In this document: positions 1 through 6,492 of the stretch, in pieces | Numbering within the stretch: the first letter of the stretch is position 1 | Layout: each line of letters begins with the position of its first letter | From: Nitrospirae bacterium GWC2_57_9 | GTDB taxonomy: Bacteria; Nitrospirota; UBA9217 | Reading direction: 5' to 3' | Length of the DNA: 6,912 nucleotides | Assembly (NCBI GenBank): GCA_001805085.1 | Contig: MHEA01000063.1 | Location: 143 to 7,054, forward strand | Made by a program: the position numbers and the translations under genes | Notes under the pieces: model-generated | Databases searched by the model: none | What the model was told of the DNA's origin: nothing | Seen by the model: the letters and a program-made list of their open reading frames with translations, nothing else

Positions 1-16
1 TTGAACTGACTCTTTT

Positions 17-23
17 AAGGAGG
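17..23 (+). promoter_or_regulatory. Shine-Dalgarno site of the lipoprotein gene
   Basis: The motif AAGGAGG ends 6 bases before the ATG at 30. It is a near-perfect match to the anti-SD sequence and fixes the start of the lipoprotein gene. No promoter can be judged because the window begins just upstream. Confidence 0.8.
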
Positions 24-29
24 ATCAAA

Positions 30-632
30 ATGGATAAGCTGATGAGATTAGTTGTGGCGGCAGTGTTCGGAATCGTCGTGATCGGCTGCAGCGCGACTGC
101 AAAAAAGATGACCATCGAGTCTCGAACTGAGCGGACAGATGTTTTTAAGGAAGTTACAGGTGGAGACCCGATACCGACTGGATACGGCGATGTCGTCATC
201 AGGGGAAATATCAAGACCCATCTCGGTGGTTACTATATCGGTGAGTCAAAAGAATCGGTTCATGGGAAAGAGTCTTATCCGTTTCTCGTCAACATCGACG
301 GTCAAGCAGCACTCTGGAGCGTCCCGGGCGTCAGGGACAGCAAACCTGCATATGACAAGGACGGCAAGACAAGCCGTGATCCTGAGGCGAGAGAAGGAAT
401 GAAGTATATTCTGGAGAAGAAGATACGGCTCGCCGCCGGGTCTCATAAAGTGTTTTTCGGGCTGCCTGCAGATAATTACTTCATAGAAGCGGATATAACA
501 GTTCAAAATGGAGAAACGACAGTTATAGAATATAAGCCGGTTTATCGATACAAGACCATGCCGACTAGAATCCCGACATTTCTGAAAGGTTTCTCTCGTT
601 ATGAGATATATTTGAACGGCAACAAATCATAA
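30..632 (+). CDS. Hypothetical lipoprotein with lipobox
   Basis: This encodes a 200-residue secreted lipoprotein of unknown function. Residues 1-19 form a signal peptide: a short basic start (MDKLMR), a hydrophobic stretch, and the lipobox VIGC with the lipidated Cys at residue 20. The mature protein should therefore be anchored to the outer or inner membrane. Serine, not aspartate, follows the Cys, which favours outer-membrane sorting if Lol rules apply. The body is soluble and looks beta-rich. It has a segment reading FLVNIDGQAALW near residue 90 and a phrase KVFFGLPADNY near residue 142, reminiscent of small carbohydrate-binding-like or PEGA-like beta domains, but I cannot assign a family. 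No catalytic motif is visible. The strong SD at 17-23 supports the start. Codon use is richer in A+T than in the genes after 1300. The next gene downstream is a broken outer-membrane protein, so both may belong to an envelope function. Confidence 0.85.
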   Translation: MDKLMRLVVAAVFGIVVIGCSATAKKMTIESRTERTDVFKEVTGGDPIPTGYGDVVIRGNIKTHLGGYYIGESKESVHGKESYPFLVNIDGQAALWSVPGVRDSKPAYDKDGKTSRDPEAREGMKYILEKKIRLAAGSHKVFFGLPADNYFIEADITVQNGETTVIEYKPVYRYKTMPTRIPTFLKGFSRYEIYLNGNKS

Positions 633-684
633 TTTAAGCTATAATCAGGCATTCCGAAAAGATAATAAATCTTGGGAAGTTTAT

Positions 685-1226
685 ATGGCGAGAATGCTGA
701 ATGTCTTTCTGGTAACTTCTCTTGTTGTTTTATTCGGATCAGGCTTTTGCGGAAGAGGTGATATTTCCGACCGGAGATTATAAGGATGGGGATGGGAACC
801 GATGCTGTCGGGTATCAGGTGAACCTCCCGGTAAGCATTGAATTCGGCGACCGCTGGGTCACCCACTGGAATGCGGGTATGACGTTCACACCGGCTGCGA
901 AAGCATCGACAGGCGTAGAGGCAGACATCGCAGGGTATAATGCAGGTGCCAGTCTTATTCTGCTTGCTTCCGAGACTTTCAATGTGATGACCGAAGCCGT
1001 ATGGACTTCGACGCAGATTGTGAACCCTGATAGTTCAAGGAGCAGGGAGGAGAGCTTCTTTATCAATCCCGGTGTACGAGGCGCGATCAATTATAAGTCC
1101 GGGCTGCAAATTGTGCCCGGCTTAGCATTTCCGATCGGTATTGGTGCGTCTCATGGAGAATACGGCGTATTTCTTTATCTCTCTTTTGAACATCCATTTT
1201 TATCAACTCAGAGCATTTTCAAATAG
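685..1226 (+). pseudogene. Frameshifted short outer-membrane beta-barrel protein
   Basis: The likely original gene starts at the ATG at 685, preceded by GGGAAG at 674-679. Frame 1 gives a signal-peptide start (MARMLNVFLVTSLVV) but stops at 781-783. A second frame reads DQAFAEEVIFPTGDYKDG, with a good AFA signal peptidase site. A third frame, open from 786, carries the rest, including VGYQVNLPVSIEF, DRWVTHWNAG and a C-terminal FLYLSFEHPF. Removing one T from the run at 728-731 and one G from the run at 788-791 joins all three frames into a single 179-residue reading frame. The phrases resemble the conserved C-terminal half of 'transporter' barrels related to the phenol-degradation MetA family (family recalled, not searched). 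Those proteins are usually longer, so an internal deletion is also possible. The ATG at 786 has no signal peptide and AAGG directly against it, so it is a poor true start. A decayed gene or two sequencing indels would both fit. Confidence 0.6.
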
Positions 1227-1315
1227 GTGTTGACAGCGCTAAGCACGCCTTTTTTTCTGGACATATCCACATACCTTTAGTACATTTTTGAAAACCCATA
1301 TCTCGGGCAGACAGA
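1227..1315. other. Intergenic gap with possible weak terminator
   Basis: This 89-base gap lies between the broken barrel gene and the acetyltransferase gene. A run of seven T at 1250-1256 follows an imperfect, bulged inverted repeat (GGTGTT near 1226-1231 against AAGCACGCC at 1241-1249). It could be a weak rho-independent terminator for the upstream genes, but the stem is poor. Base composition shifts to G+C-rich immediately after this gap. Confidence 0.25.
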
Positions 1316-1822
1316 ATGACCTTTCTCGCAGTTTCAACGGAAGCCCACATAGAGATGGTGGAAGCACTTGCGCGGGAGATCTGGACCGAGCACTACACCC
1401 CAATCATCGGCAGCGGCCAGGTGGCGTATATGCTCGACCGGTTTCAGTCGAGACAGGCTATCGCCGCCCAGATTCGGTCCGGCGTTCTCTATTTTCTTAT
1501 GCAAGACACCGGGGGACCGATCGGCTATCTCGCTGTCCAGCCGAAGGGCGAGGAACTGTTTCTGAGCAAGATCTATGTCGCTTCATCGCTGCGCCTGAAA
1601 GGGCACGGGAGGAGGGCGATCGAGTTCATCGAATCACTGGCCCGGGCAAGGGGATCGCGGAAGATCGTGCTGACCGTGAACAAGAACAATCGGAAGGCCA
1701 TCGCCGCTTACGAACGCATGGGTTTTAAACGGGCGAAGGAAGTTGTGCAGGACATTGGGAGCGGCTTTGTGATGGACGATTATCAGATGGAGAAGACCCT
1801 CGAACCGCGGGAGGAGGCGTGA
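1316..1822 (+). CDS. GNAT family N-acetyltransferase
   Basis: This 168-residue protein has the usual length of a single-domain GNAT enzyme, which transfers an acetyl group from acetyl-CoA to an amine of a small molecule or protein. Motif A lies at residues 83-107: strand LSKIYV, then R93-L-K-G96-H-G98, the R/Q-x-x-G-x-G/A loop that binds the CoA pyrophosphate. Motif B lies at residues 121-137 (VNKNNRKAIAAYERMGF), with the Asn and Tyr typical of the family. The C-terminal DDYQMEK strand is also usual. There is no signal peptide, so it is cytosolic. The substrate cannot be told. The ATG at 1316 has only a weak upstream purine stretch, but the N-terminus aligns well with GNAT beta-1. The stop overlaps the hydrolase start by 4 bases, so the two are probably co-translated. 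Confidence 0.9.
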   Translation: MTFLAVSTEAHIEMVEALAREIWTEHYTPIIGSGQVAYMLDRFQSRQAIAAQIRSGVLYFLMQDTGGPIGYLAVQPKGEELFLSKIYVASSLRLKGHGRRAIEFIESLARARGSRKIVLTVNKNNRKAIAAYERMGFKRAKEVVQDIGSGFVMDDYQMEKTLEPREEA

Positions 1823-2631
1823 TACAGAGGAACGGAGCAACTATAGAGCGTGCCGTCCTGATGCTGTCCGGGCGGAAGGTAACGATCTGGACCGGAGGGG
1901 TGGGCCCCGCGCTCCTGCTGCTCCATTCCGCCTGGGGTGACGCGGAGATGAGCTGGCAGCCCGTCTGGAACGAACTGGCGCGGTCCTTCACGGTGATCGC
2001 TCCGGACCTGCCGGGGTTCGGCGCATCGGACCCGCTGGTTGCGCCGTCCCTTGCCGCCAATGCCCGCCTTCTGAGGGAACTCCTGGACAGCCGGAACGTG
2101 GACCGGGCGATCGTGGCAGGTAACTCCTTCGGCGCGGCCGTAGCCATCGAGTTCGCAACCTCTTTTCCGGACCGCACCCAGAACCTGGTGCTCGTGAACG
2201 GCGGCTTCCTTCCCGCGCTTCCGGGTTTCATGAGGAAGCTCTTGCGCCTGCGCTACGCGGAGAAAAAAATCCGCAGCCTCATGCGCAAAATGACCTATTC
2301 GGACAAGGCTTTTGCGAAAGCCTTTCCCGATCCGGAGAAACTGCCGCCGGGAATCTTCGAGCGCATACGACGGAATGAAGAAAGCCAGGCCCGGACCGTC
2401 TTCAATACCTTTATGAACCAGACGGCGCCCCAAAGAACGCCCGCGGTCCCGGTTGCGTTCATCTGGGGGACCGGTGACCGGCTTACGAGCATGAAGCAGG
2501 CCGGGCTCGTTCGAACGTGGCCTTCTGCGCCGAAGCTGGTACCCCTGAACGGCGCCGGTCATATGCCGCAACTGGAACAACCAAAGGAATTCGTTGAGGC
2601 CCTCAAGATCGGATCCGGCAGCAGGGCTTGA
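1819..2631 (+). CDS. Alpha/beta-fold hydrolase
   Basis: This 270-residue cytosolic alpha/beta hydrolase has the full catalytic set. The nucleophile elbow is GNSFG with Ser103, the acid is Asp220 in WGTGDRL, and the base is His248 in GAGHMPQLEQP. The oxyanion-hole strand reads LLLLHSAWG (residues 32-40), where HS replaces the more common HG. The phrase PDLPGFGASD (62-71) is typical of the epoxide hydrolase/haloalkane dehalogenase/C-C hydrolase branch. Residues 130-200 form a cap that is rich in Lys and Arg. The family hydrolyses esters, epoxides or C-C bonds, and the substrate cannot be assigned. The chosen start is the GTG at 1819, which overlaps the acetyltransferase stop (GTGA) and has GGGAGG at 1809-1814 just upstream. 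The internal ATG at 1861 has no SD. The overlap suggests a two-gene operon with the acetyltransferase. Confidence 0.9.
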   Translation: MIQRNGATIERAVLMLSGRKVTIWTGGVGPALLLLHSAWGDAEMSWQPVWNELARSFTVIAPDLPGFGASDPLVAPSLAANARLLRELLDSRNVDRAIVAGNSFGAAVAIEFATSFPDRTQNLVLVNGGFLPALPGFMRKLLRLRYAEKKIRSLMRKMTYSDKAFAKAFPDPEKLPPGIFERIRRNEESQARTVFNTFMNQTAPQRTPAVPVAFIWGTGDRLTSMKQAGLVRTWPSAPKLVPLNGAGHMPQLEQPKEFVEALKIGSGSRA

Positions 2632-2893
2632 CTCCATAATCATTCGCGAATACAACATCCTGCAATATTTTCAGACAATGCCGTAGCTCGCTGCTGTTCG
2701 CCGGAGTCAAGTTTCCGTCGTTCTTCCCGCATCCGTCCGGTTTTTCCCCGATGCCCGTACTCACGAGGTCCCTTCCCAACTGGCCGTTCCGTTGACCCCT
2801 CTCACTTAAACCTAAGTTTCAGTTCATCCGCTTCCTTGTTGAAATCCGTTGCTACTTATCTCCTCTTTCTCGGCATGCACGGTGAATGCGTAT

Positions 2894-2920
2894 TTGATCA
2901 CGAGAGCAAGGGTTTATAAT
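2894..2920 (+). promoter_or_regulatory. Possible sigma-70-like promoter
   Basis: A perfect -10 hexamer TATAAT at 2915-2920 follows TTGATC at 2894-2899 with a 15-base spacer, shorter than the ideal 17. Transcription would start near 2927, right at the SD of the PAS gene, so the leader would be unusually short. This makes the call weak despite the good -10 box. It is the only candidate seen for the signalling block. Confidence 0.3.
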
Positions 2921-2926
2921 TGTCAT

Positions 2927-2931
2927 AGGAG
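2927..2931 (+). promoter_or_regulatory. Shine-Dalgarno site deciding the PAS gene start
   Basis: AGGAG sits 8 bases before the ATG at 2940. A GTG at 2931 in the same frame overlaps this motif, so it cannot be served by it. The ATG is therefore the better start. Confidence 0.7.
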
Positions 2932-2939
2932 TGAAAAAA

Positions 2940-3515
2940 ATGAAAAAAGAAAGCCTGAAACAAGATGCATTTGGAAGGAATTATCGGAGGCGGACCGACA
3001 CGGACAGGAACAGCGTCGGGGCATTGTCGGATGCTGCAGAGTTTCGCCTTGCGATCGAAGCGACGGCGCTCGGCATATTCGATTATTATCCTCTTACCGG
3101 TGAACTCCACTGGTCCCACAGGGCCAAGGAACATTTCGGCCTCTCCCCCGATGCCCATGTGAACTACAACGTCTTCCTTGTCGGGCTGCATCCCAATGAC
3201 CGCGACCGGGTGGACCACTTCGTTCAAAGCGCACTGCAGCGGGAGAACGGCGGAAAATTCGCAATGGAATACCGGACGATCGGCATTGAGGACGGAAAAG
3301 AACGATGGATCGCCGCGCACGGACAGGCTTTTTTCAACGAAGCGGGCGAGGCGGTCCGCCTCATCGGCACCACGCAGGATGTTACGGAACACAAGCGCGC
3401 CGATGAAGAGCTGAGGAACACGGTGCGCGAACTGGAGCAGGCGAACAGGGAATTGCAGCAGTTCAGGGAGCGGTCCTCCTCTCAGGAACCGGTGCGGCCT
3501 GCCGAGAAACAGTGA
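2940..3515 (+). CDS. Stand-alone PAS domain protein, likely truncated kinase duplicate
   Basis: This 191-residue cytosolic protein has a basic N-terminus (NYRRRTD at 14-20) and one PAS domain of the PAS_3 fold at residues 34-151. The PAS includes TGELHWS, GLHPNDRDRV and a PAC-type ending TTQDVTEHKR. A short coiled coil follows at 152-175 (EELRNTVRELEQANRELQQF), then a 16-residue tail. It has no kinase, GGDEF or other output domain. By hand count the PAS is about 60 percent identical to PAS1 of the next gene, including the RRR motif ahead of it, so the two arose by tandem duplication. The tail ELQQF...SSSQEPVR parallels the kinase H-box region ELQQF...SHDLQEPLR but is two residues shorter and lacks the phospho-accepting His, then stops. 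It could be a decayed kinase or a PAS adaptor that works in trans. The ATG at 2940 was chosen over the in-frame GTG at 2931 because of the SD at 2927-2931. Confidence 0.8.
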   Translation: MKKESLKQDAFGRNYRRRTDTDRNSVGALSDAAEFRLAIEATALGIFDYYPLTGELHWSHRAKEHFGLSPDAHVNYNVFLVGLHPNDRDRVDHFVQSALQRENGGKFAMEYRTIGIEDGKERWIAAHGQAFFNEAGEAVRLIGTTQDVTEHKRADEELRNTVRELEQANRELQQFRERSSSQEPVRPAEKQ

Positions 3516-3600
3516 GCGCAATCCCGTTCCCCTTAAGCAGTGCAGCTGAAAAGCCTGCAAAGGCCATGGGGCTCCCGCTTTTCCGGCAGCGGTGTTTTCT

Positions 3601-5901
3601 ATGGATCACAGGCAAAACATAAGTGACCGGCCCCGCTCCTTCCGTAGACGGTCCGACGTGGATAAAAACAATGCGCCCGTGACGACCGGCAACGACGAGT
3701 TGAGGACCGTGATCGAGAGCGCGGGGCTCGGCGTATTCGAATTTTATCCGCTGAGCGGGGAGATGCGCTGGAGCGCAAGAGCCAGGGAGCAGTTCGGCCT
3801 CTCCGCGGACGCCCCGGTGAATTACAACCTCTTCCTGGTTGGTCTCCATCCCGAGGACCGGACCCGCATCACCGCGCTGCTCGATGGCGCATTCCGGCGC
3901 GAGCAGGAGGGCGGGTTCAGCGCGGAGTTCCGGACCGCGGGGATCGAGGACGGAAAGGAGCGCCTGATCGCGCTGAGCGGCCGGGCCTTTTTCAACCAGA
4001 GGGGGGAGGCGGTACAGCTCCTGTGCACTACGCAGGATATTTCAGAACGAGGACGTGCGGGGCCGGACACGCGACAGACGGAGGAATTGTTCCGGACGGT
4101 GTTCGACAGCGTCTACGAAGGGATATTGCTGCATGCTCCCGACGGTTCCATCCTGGACATGAACGAGCAGTTCCTTGCCATGTACCGGGTAGGCAGAGAG
4201 CAGCTGCGAAAGCTGACCATTGCCGATATCTCCAGTACCGCAAACCCGCTTGGGCAACTGCCGAAGATCTGGGCAAAAGTGATGGCCGGGGAAAAGCAGC
4301 TCTTCGAATGGAAAGCGAAACGGCCGGCCGACGGCACTACCTTTGACGTGGAGGTCTTCCTGAACCGCTTCGAGATGAGGGGGCAGGCCGTGATCCTGGC
4401 GGCCGTCCGCGATATCAGCGACCGCAAGCGCCTGGAGGAGGCGCTGCGGTTGAGCGAGGAGCGGTACCGGCTGCTGTTCGATAAGAGCCCCTTCCCGAAG
4501 TGGGTGATCGACCTGGAGGCGTTTCGCGTGCTGGAAGTGAACGACGCGGCAGTGAACCATTACGGGTACAGCCGTCAGGAGTTCGGCGCCCTGTCGCTCG
4601 CGGAGATCAGGACACCGGGCGAGTTCGAGAGATTCGTGCAATGGGTGAAGACGTGCGCCGCGCGGGGTGAACGGTTCGAGGGACAGGTCCAGACAAAGCA
4701 TCGAAAAAAGAGCGGCGAGGTGTTCGATGCAGACGTGCGTTATACCGAGATCATGTATAACGGACGGAGGGCCGGGCTGGGCGTGATCATCGATATCACC
4801 GAGCGCAAGCGGACTGAAGAGGCGCTGCGGGAGAGCGAGGGGCGGTATCGCGCCTTGATCAGCGCCAGTTCACAAGTACTTTATCGCATGAGCCCGGACT
4901 GGAGCGCAATGCGGCAGCTTCAGGGCGGGAGCTTCATTGCAGACACGGAGAAGCCGAACCCCAATTGGCTGCAGGAGTACATCCATCCGGACGATCAGAA
5001 ACGGGTGCTCGAGGCCATTGGCGAGGCAGTGCGAAACGGTACCGTTTTCGAACTGGAACACCGGGTCCGCCGCGTAGACGGCACGTTGGGATGGACCTTT
5101 TCCCGGGCGGTGCCGGTGCGGAATGCCGCCGGTGAGATCGTGGAATGGTTCGGGGCGGCGAGCGACATTACTGACCGCAAACGGGCCGAACAGGAACGGG
5201 AACGGCTGATCGAGGAACTGAAACGCTCGAACAGCGAACTGCAGCAGTTCGCCTATGTTGCCTCTCACGATCTCCAGGAGCCGCTTCGCACGGTCGCGAG
5301 CTATGTCGAACTGCTGTCCCTCAAGTACAAAGGAAAGATCGACGCGACCGCAGACCGTTATATAGGCTACGCGGTCGAGGGAGCGAACCGCATGTCGGAG
5401 CTGATCAACGACCTGCTGGCTTATTCCCGGGTAGGAACGCGGGGCAAGCCGTTCGAGCGCACCGATATGCGGACGGTATACGAGCGGGCTGTCGCCAATC
5501 TGCGGAGAGCCGTCAAAGAAAGCGGGGCCCGGATAACGACGGCTGCACTGCCCGCGGTCATCGGCGATGATACGCAATTGGTGCTGCTCATGCAGAACCT
5601 GATCGCCAACGCCGTAAAATTTCATAAGCCGGACGTGGCCCCGGAGATCCATATTTCGGCCGAGCGCGGCGGGAACGCATGGGTCTTCGGAGTGCACGAC
5701 AACGGGATCGGGATCGAGCCGCGGTTCTTCGACCGCATTTTCGTGATCTTTCAGCGCCTGCACACCAGGGAGGAATATTCCGGCACCGGGATCGGGCTCG
5801 CGATCTGCAGAAGGATCGTCGAACGGCACGGGGGCCGGATCTGGGTGGAGTCGAATCCGGAAGAGGGTTCGACCTTCTATTTTTCGATGCCTGATAGATG
5901 A
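3601..5901 (+). CDS. Soluble four-PAS sensor histidine kinase
   Basis: This is a 766-residue kinase. The order is PAS1 (about 31-149, PAS_3 type), PAS2 (160-275), PAS3 (282-403), PAS4 (411-527, PAS_3 type), a coiled-coil linker (526-550), HisKA (550-615) and HATPase_c (655-766). The phospho-acceptor is His556 in ASHDLQEPLR, the H-box form common in phytochrome-like kinases. The N-box is NLIANAVKF (Asn670), G1 is DNGIGI (Asp700), the F-box is FDRIFVIFQRLH, and G2 is GTGIGLAIC (728-736), so the ATP site is intact. There are no membrane segments or signal peptide, so sensing is cytosolic. No GAF/PHY bilin domain and no LOV cysteine motif are seen; the PAS ligands are unknown. The ATG at 3601 is preferred because the distance to the RRR motif then matches the upstream paralog. 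An in-frame GTG at 3592 is an alternative, and neither has a strong SD. The stop overlaps the possible start of the response regulator, indicating an operon. Confidence 0.93.
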   Translation: MDHRQNISDRPRSFRRRSDVDKNNAPVTTGNDELRTVIESAGLGVFEFYPLSGEMRWSARAREQFGLSADAPVNYNLFLVGLHPEDRTRITALLDGAFRREQEGGFSAEFRTAGIEDGKERLIALSGRAFFNQRGEAVQLLCTTQDISERGRAGPDTRQTEELFRTVFDSVYEGILLHAPDGSILDMNEQFLAMYRVGREQLRKLTIADISSTANPLGQLPKIWAKVMAGEKQLFEWKAKRPADGTTFDVEVFLNRFEMRGQAVILAAVRDISDRKRLEEALRLSEERYRLLFDKSPFPKWVIDLEAFRVLEVNDAAVNHYGYSRQEFGALSLAEIRTPGEFERFVQWVKTCAARGERFEGQVQTKHRKKSGEVFDADVRYTEIMYNGRRAGLGVIIDITERKRTEEALRESEGRYRALISASSQVLYRMSPDWSAMRQLQGGSFIADTEKPNPNWLQEYIHPDDQKRVLEAIGEAVRNGTVFELEHRVRRVDGTLGWTFSRAVPVRNAAGEIVEWFGAASDITDRKRAEQERERLIEELKRSNSELQQFAYVASHDLQEPLRTVASYVELLSLKYKGKIDATADRYIGYAVEGANRMSELINDLLAYSRVGTRGKPFERTDMRTVYERAVANLRRAVKESGARITTAALPAVIGDDTQLVLLMQNLIANAVKFHKPDVAPEIHISAERGGNAWVFGVHDNGIGIEPRFFDRIFVIFQRLHTREEYSGTGIGLAICRRIVERHGGRIWVESNPEEGSTFYFSMPDR

Positions 5902-5909
5902 GGTTCGTC

Positions 5910-6365
5910 ATGGAAGCGAAAGAAAACGGCAGTCCCGTTGAGATACTGATGGTCGAGGACAACCCGGGAGATGTGCTCCTGATGGAGGAAGCGCTCCGGG
6001 AGGGGAAACTGTCCAACAACCTCTATATCGCGAACAACGGGGATGAGGCCATGGATTTTTTGAAAAAGAGGGGAAAGTTCAAGGATGCCGTTCGCCCCGA
6101 CCTGATCATGCTCGACCTGAATCTGCCCAGGAAGGACGGGCGGGAGGTGCTGGCGGAAGTGAAGAACGATCCCGAGTTGAAGAAAATTCCCATCGTGATC
6201 GTAACCACGTCGGGATCGGAAGAGGATATCGACAAGACCTACAGCCTCCACGCCAACTGCTACGTGACCAAGCCGGTCGGCGTGAGACAGTTCTTCGAGG
6301 TGGTGAAGAACATCGAGAGTTTCTGGTTCAGTATCGTGAAACTCCCGTCGAAGGCTGGGAAATGA
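5910..6365 (+). CDS. Rcp1-like single-domain response regulator
   Basis: This 151-residue protein is a lone receiver domain with no DNA-binding or enzymatic output. The acidic pocket is Glu16-Asp17 (VEDNPGD), the phospho-acceptor is Asp69 in IMLDLNLPRKDG, followed by Thr99-Thr100 and Lys121 in VTKPV. The phrases VEDNPGDV, LDLNLPRKDGREVL, HANCYVTKPV and the tail IESFWFSIVKLP are hallmarks of the Rcp1 family, the partners of cyanobacterial phytochrome kinases such as Cph1. It should accept phosphate from the adjacent kinase and signal by protein contact or pass phosphate onward. The ATG at 5910 is chosen because GAGG at 5900-5903 lies 6 bases upstream. An in-frame ATG at 5898 overlaps the kinase stop (ATGA) and would add 4 residues (MRFV). 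Either start implies tight coupling to the kinase. Confidence 0.93.
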   Translation: MEAKENGSPVEILMVEDNPGDVLLMEEALREGKLSNNLYIANNGDEAMDFLKKRGKFKDAVRPDLIMLDLNLPRKDGREVLAEVKNDPELKKIPIVIVTTSGSEEDIDKTYSLHANCYVTKPVGVRQFFEVVKNIESFWFSIVKLPSKAGK

Positions 6366-6370
6366 CAACT

Positions 6371-6480
6371 ATCAAATAACAAGCACCAAGCCTCAAATAA
6401 GCACCAAATCCGGAAATTCGAAACGGTTTGAACATCGGGGTTTCTTGATTTTTGAGATTTATTTGTAATTTGAATTTTTT
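6371..6480. repeat. A+T-rich intergenic inverted/direct repeat element
   Basis: The base composition drops sharply here. Two related copies lie in direct order, CAAATAACAAGCACCAAG at 6373-6390 and CAAATAAGCACCAAAT at 6394-6409. The right half (6441-6480), read on the reverse strand, gives TCAAATTACAA and CTCAAAAATCAAG, an imperfect match to the left half, so the whole can fold as a long irregular hairpin. Its centre is an 8+8 base dyad, TTCGAAAC/GGTTTGAA at 6417-6432. It may be a dispersed intergenic repeat of the kind rich in CAAATAAGCACCAAA that I recall from other environmental bacteria (not verified), and could also end the kinase-regulator transcript. It ends a few bases before the SD of the KaiC gene. 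Confidence 0.5.
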
Positions 6481-6482
6481 CT

Positions 6483-6487
6483 AGGGG
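6483..6487 (+). promoter_or_regulatory. Shine-Dalgarno site of the KaiC-like gene
   Basis: AGGGG ends 5 bases before the ATG at 6493 and supports this start. It follows directly on the A+T-rich repeat, so any promoter for the gene would have to lie inside the repeat. Confidence 0.6.
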
Positions 6488-6492
6488 TAAAC

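Larger units (their letters stand above)
2632..2939. other. Gene-free intergenic region
   Basis: About 300 bases hold no convincing gene on either strand. A perfect 9-base inverted repeat, CTTGACTCC at 2627-2635 and GGAGTCAAG at 2703-2711, brackets the hydrolase stop with a 67-base spacing; this is too far apart for a simple terminator. A reverse-strand stretch (2855 down to 2802) reads VATDFNKEADELKLRFK then stop and resembles the C-terminus of a chemotaxis-type sensor; it may be a gene remnant. The last 45 bases hold a promoter-like pair and the SD of the next gene. Confidence 0.5.

Noticed and set aside
640..645. TATAAT box between the lipoprotein and the barrel gene
   Set aside because: No acceptable -35 hexamer lies at 16-18 bases. 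The nearest TTGAAC is 22 bases away and inside the lipoprotein gene.
786..1226. Barrel gene starting at the ATG at 786
   Set aside because: It would lack a signal peptide, and AAGG touches the ATG. The missing secretion signal is found in the two other frames just upstream, so frameshifts explain it better.
1288..1728. A 146-codon plus-strand frame overlapping the acetyltransferase
   Set aside because: The overlapping frame has clear GNAT motifs A and B, while this one reads as low-complexity Arg-rich sequence.
1783..2658. A 291-codon open frame on the minus strand opposite the hydrolase
   Set aside because: It lies wholly antisense to a gene with an intact catalytic triad. Its translation is rich in Arg, Gly and Pro with no domain pattern, as expected in GC-rich DNA.
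2627..2711. 9-base inverted repeat CTTGACTCC/GGAGTCAAG as a terminator
   Set aside because: The arms are 67 bases apart with no T-run after the second arm, so a simple intrinsic terminator is unlikely. It may be chance.
2898..3560. A 220-codon minus-strand frame opposite the PAS protein
   Set aside because: It mirrors the plus-strand PAS coding sequence and shows no domain of its own. A similar shadow occurs opposite the paralogous PAS1.
4870..5829. A 319-codon open frame on the minus strand opposite the kinase core
   Set aside because: The plus strand here holds PAS4, HisKA and HATPase motifs. The antisense translation has no recognisable motif and is a codon-bias shadow.
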